From Marsupella aquatica (Eukaryota; Marchantiophyta), in contig OZ316896.1 of assembly GCA_973895155.1 (NCBI GenBank), positions 5,022,001-5,086,000 of the forward strand: a stretch of 64,000 nucleotides of DNA, in the 5' to 3' direction. The stretch's first letter is position 1; every line of letters begins with the position of its first letter. The position numbers were made by a program, and so were the translations under genes. Below are positions 59,380 to 64,000 of the stretch, one piece after another. The notes below the pieces were generated by a model. It was given only the letters and a program-made list of their open reading frames with translations, searched no databases and was not told where the DNA came from.

Positions 59380-61017
59380 GATATCCGTGAGTGTACTTCA
59401 TTCTGATCAGGACGCATCGTGGATTATGGGTTATGATTACAGTAGTAGTCAGCACCGTATCTCAGGGGCCCATGTGCCTTGTTAGTCGGGTGTGCGTTTA
59501 CTTTTTTGGTAATTGGTACGAACCAGCGTGTTTTTATAGGGGCGAAAATTAGAGTATGCTTCTCTAAAACGTATTCACCACTTTCGACTGAAATTGCTTG
59601 ATTTTCTAATCTCCCACGCGCCAGTTTTCATCTAGCCAGACATAGAATCTTACAGGCATCCTGAAATCTAGGAATATCTGATGGCCATAAATTAAAAGAC
59701 AAACTAGAATAAAAACTATTCTTAGAATCTTCTCCTAGCAAAAGGCGACATTGGCCAAAAAGAGAAAACCCTATAACTATGGTAGTTTCCTCCCAACATA
59801 GTTGATTATAGGGCCTCTAGTCAAAATTACTCTTTGTAATACTCCTATACTAACTAGGCAGGAGAGTTTTCAGTTTGCTGCTCGGCTGAGCTTTAGTTTC
59901 ACTGTTTTCTTCCATTCACTGGGTCTCTCGCCTTTGGGACTCCTGTCTCTTAGTTTGGTGCTTTGTGCTCTGTGCATGGCCAGCGTGTTATATAAATAGA
60001 TATCTGGTTGCTGCTTACATGTTTAAACTGATTTGAGACCTGGAAGGCTTTTATTTATTTTTTGCTTTGAAAGAAATGTGGAAGGCCTTTTCAGTGTTGC
60101 ATGTTTTGTCCTTCCTTAAACAGTAATAATAATATTAAGAATTTTGGGGCTAAAATGGCCTCAGAAAAACAAAAAAAAACCGGCCTTCACACCTTAAAGT
60201 ATGGATGTGAGGAAACAAACATTCTAAATTTGAAGTGGGATGGAAGACCTCCTCACTTCACTTGGAGAAAAAAGGGTTACCTTAAATTCTAGCCCGGCCC
60301 AATAGGGAAAATGCCAAAACCAGGGGGTGAATGATAACATTTAGTGTGGCAGCTTTGAGGTGGGACATTGGACATCAACTTTGCTAAATTCCAGATGACT
60401 GGCGTACAAATCCAAAGAGTCCGGGAAACTTTAAAGTCTGCACTCTTTTTGTCTAAATGAATCTCAAATGTCCCATCCCACCAAAAACTTTAGTGAGTAT
60501 GAGTGCACCTCAGCAGAGTCTTGCCCTCAAATGACATCAATACAGCACTTGCACTTAGTTAGAACACCAGTTGTGGAAAAGTAGATCATCACAGTTTGCT
60601 ATGGTGGGTCTTAATTTTTAGTTTTTGCTTTATAGTTATTCGGGGTTTGCCCTTTGCTCGCACGCAGGTGTACTTTGTTTGTCCCTTTTGAGTGCTTGTT
60701 TCATGACTCTGTTTATCAATTTTCAGTAAATTATACTTTATTTGTCACTTTTTAGTATACCGGTCCATATTCTCTTTGGCCCCCCTGATCCATTTTTTTT
60801 CCCTTCTATATGAAGCTCACCGAGTCCGAAGTCTAGACTCTAGAGTACCATTCAGACAATGGTGTCATCGAGTTACCGAAAGCTGACAAGGTCGGACCAT
60901 CCTCCAGTTTGGCGGGACCCCCAAGTTAAACTCTCACCGGTGTAGTAGCTGTATTGTACCGGTGCTTAATTAATTAATCAGTTCCCCGACTTAACTAAAT
61001 GTTCAAGCGCTAATTAA
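59380..61017. other. Gene-free AT-rich stretch
   Basis: A pyrimidine-rich piece at 59890-59970 shares a GGGTCTC.TGCCTTTGG.-type phrase with 43515 and, loosely, 27270. A TTATATAAATAG box lies near 59988. No gene follows it that I can recognise. Confidence 0.3.
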
Positions 61018-64000
61018 GTGGCGCCGCCAGAGAGTTACCGCTGGGTTCCATTTCTCGAGCACCGTGTGCTGACACCTGGGACGCCACGCCACGACGGCCG
61101 TCCCGTCCGCTGCCGTCACCATCCCATTCACGGAAACCAGGAAACGGATAGCGAACCCTTTTCCGACCAAAACAGCAAAACATCCCCGACGGCGGATGCC
61201 GGGAACTCGACGGCGAATCCCTTTCTGCGAAGTTTACCGCAGTCTCCGTTCCCGGAGTCCCGGGAAATGCGAACCCGACGCAAGTCACGGCGGTCGGGAA
61301 ATCCGGAGCCGTGGAAAAGGGGAAATCGAAGTTCTGCTCTAAAGTCTGATGAAGGTCTCGCGAGATTTCAAAAATCAGGTTTGCATGCTTGGATTTGTGG
61401 GTTCATCTCAGATTCTCAGTCTATTATAGAGTAGTCAGCGCTGATGAGCGGTGATTGAGAAGGGGGTTTGAAGGGCGTAAAAAGGATTTTCAAAGCCCTC
61501 GGGTTTGATTCGTTTCGCAGCTGACATGGTGCGGAAATCATGAGTTTGGGGATATCGTTCACTGGCCTCGATTGAATGGCAGTAGGAGTTTCCTCGTCAG
61601 GCCATACGTCAGTGCGGAAGAGATTATTGCAGACCGTAGAGCGAGAAAAAAGGATTGGCCGGTTCGTGCATGTGTTGCTCAGATAGAGTAGTGCGGAAAA
61701 GCGATGGAGGCCACCAGGCTAGACTGATGATGGTTCACGGAGTGTACCAATAATATTGTGCTGTAGAGGACAGACGGACGGACCGATGGAAAGAGTGTGA
61801 GTCGTGTGTGGCAGGATCTGGTCATCGGTACTGTAGTTGGGGCTCATCAAGAACCGAAATCGCAACAACAGCAGAGGGACGTCGAGCGAAATCTAATAAG
61901 CTTTCGCCTGAAGGGAGGAGCTGGTTTGGTGACTTGACTGGAATAGTAGCAAGGCAAGAGGAAAAAGCTTCAATCCGGCTGGAGATCTTAGCAGCAGCAT
62001 TCATTGCTTATCCGAAAGAGGAATCACGGTTCAGCATTGTCAATATGGAGAGCAGGATTTGAATTCCTGAGTGGAGAATAGACGCCTGGAGAGTGGAGAT
62101 CATTGCCAGCTTCTTACGTAGCTGTGGAGTGTTCACAGAGCAAGTAGAACTATCGTAGCTGGAGAGGTGGAGTGCGGGGCCGAGCGGCTATGTAACGTGG
62201 ATAGAGTAATGTCGGTGGTTAGATGCGTGGCTTTCGTTTAAGGAGAGGAAATGCCTGTGAGAGCATACAAGAGTAATGTACGTAGATTGTACCCCTTCTC
62301 GTTAAAAGAAAGAGGAATTCGAGCAACGGAAAGACTCGCTGCTGACTAAAGAGTGCAGAATTTGCAGAGCATTGGGCGTTTCTAGCGGTCGTCGGCGAGT
62401 ACTATCATCACGTAAAGGATGTGCCGAGGAATTGATTGTCAACCTAACCAGGACCGGTCCAGACATTACTACTGTGTGAAGGCATGGATCCCGCCCACAT
62501 GCGAACGGAACTTGCATTGAGTCAAATTTGTAGCTCAAGGTAGATTGAAAGGCCTTCGAGGTGGCAGAAGCGTGCATGGAGGGCGACCTGAGAAGATCTA
62601 GAGAGAATATGGTTTGGAGCTCCAAAGACTGTTTCTGCGAGCGAGTATTATTCACGCACTTCTCATGAGCAGGCTTGCTACAGCAGTAGAGCAGGTAGGA
62701 TTGCAACATTGCTGTTGGAATTTAGACTAAACCACCGCCTAAGATTGATTGACAGATCGCCCTTTTCTCCAGGTGCCTCATTGAGTTGAGAGAGGCAGGT
62801 GTTGGCTATCCTCTTCTATTAGATAGGTGTGGGATCGAGCTAAGATCTGAATGAGAGTTGAATGATCAGCATTAATAGCTCATGATCACGGGCTTACTCG
62901 GCGGGGTGATTGCAGGTGATCGACTGGAGGGTAGATTACAGAAGCCACGTCGGGCGAGTGAGGCTCTGATGAGATGCTCCTACATTGCGGCTAGTCATTC
63001 AGTCGACAACTGAAAGGATGAAAGACGGTGTGATCACTCGCATGGGGAGGAGATCGTGCATCACAGCAGGATCTATAATCAGGCGATCCCTTGGGAGCCA
63101 TTCATCTCGTCAGCTCAACATGGGGAGTAGATAAAGGTGCTCCAGTAGAACTGTACAGTTGATCCTCCATTGAGCATTCTTTTGTCCAGTTGTGCGGATG
63201 AGGACGGGAGCACTACGCCCGACGACATTTGGTATCTCGAAGGCGTTGAATCTTACGGTCGACACTCGATAGTCAGCTCTGGCAGCAACAGTGAAAGAAT
63301 AGAGGTTGACAGAAAAAGAGAGAAGAGAGACAAATGTTTGACGCTAGTGCACTCGCGATAGACCAGCCTGGAGACGTGGTACCGGCCTTCATGCAGAATC
63401 TCGGGTGTTACTCACATTTCGTTTCACAGGGAGTGTCAATGGTGAATGTGCTTTGTTTGTTGGCTGAAATCCATTACAGTCAAGGAAGGGGATGCCGGGG
63501 AGAAGAAGTCCTAGAGTCTTGAAGACCAGTTTTATCACTCGTGTGTTTTTGCTGGGACGTGGTCTACCTTTGGAAGATGGATGTGATAGATTTTGGTAGC
63601 GACACAATTGATGGTGAGCTTTTCGCTTGTTTGCTCGATGTGGTTCTTGCATACCGATTTTCAGACCTCCTCTAGTCACAATCAACCGATCAATAGCAGG
63701 CAGATCTACGTATGATTGCTCTCGAATTGGCCGTTCACCATTGCATTTGCGTCATCGAGCACACTACAGGGCTCATTCTCTACCGACGCTTCAGTCCGCG
63801 TTTGGATTGGAGCACCGACGAACTCACGTGCGGATCTGTCTGCCTCGCCATTGAGAAGAATCTGCAATGTGGTGCAGAGGGCGACAACTGAGTGAGACTG
63901 GAGGAGAGCCTCCATCCATTTGAAGCTGTGGGGTAGCAACAGCTGCAGAGGGAGGGAGACATGGAAAGGGTCCGTGGTCGAATCAGGCGCATTCGTCACC
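61018..64000. other. GC-richer stretch, possibly the leader of a gene beyond the right edge
   Basis: From about 61018 base composition changes: 61018-61330 is clearly GC-rich and open in plus (138 codons from GTG) and minus (92 codons) frames, without a recognised domain. 61440-64000 is of moderate GC, rich in GGAG-type purine words on the plus strand, with no ORF over 140 codons and no repeats seen. It resembles the leader region upstream of the DUF688-like gene more than the AT-rich intergenic DNA. Confidence 0.3.

Overview
The window looks like nuclear DNA of a land plant, most likely a seed-free plant such as a bryophyte. The only confidently recognisable genes are two plant-type equilibrative nucleoside transporters (ENT), each split by eight short GT-AG introns, and one Ser-rich plant protein carrying an IPFxWExxPG motif (DUF688-like). 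Everything else is gene-poor, mostly AT-rich DNA full of transposon debris, MITEs and small tandem duplications. A liverwort or moss is my best guess from gene style and gene density, but no sequence here settles the genus.

Layout. 1-8.4 kb is transposon graveyard: LTR-like DNA, a 3' fragment of a PIF/Harbinger DDE transposase whose last catalytic Glu is replaced by Lys, a stop-interrupted lysine-rich ORF, an intact-looking N-terminal part of a Harbinger-type accessory (trihelix/Myb-like) protein on the minus strand, and a Harbinger-type MITE with matching terminal repeats. 8.5-23.5 kb is a direct tandem duplication carrying two intact ENT genes in the same orientation. I rebuilt both by hand: nine coding exons each, identical splice phases, 415 residues each, about 47 differences. 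The spacer between them holds a 1.16-kb insertion specific to copy 1 and a solo LTR with a perfect 5-bp target duplication, itself inserted in an older LTR of the same family.

23.5-37 kb contains no recognisable gene. It holds a small MITE family with 8-11 bp target duplications (Mutator-like), three copies of another dispersed repeat, and two complex tandem arrays (33.7-34.6 kb and 36.4-37.1 kb). A GC-rich minisatellite at 37.2 kb lies upstream of the leader of the DUF688-like gene (39.0-40.7 kb), whose transcript probably has a long leader containing a 12-residue upstream ORF.

41-64 kb is again gene-poor, with repeated short tandem duplications, a few unrecognised ORFs, one small inverted-repeat element with a possible 14-bp target duplication, and a GC-richer stretch at 61-64 kb that may be the leader of a gene beyond the right edge. 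I saw no tRNA, rRNA, CRISPR or bacterial-type operon. The most informative biology is the recent ENT duplication and the layered mobile-element history around it; I did not find a convincing new multi-gene system.
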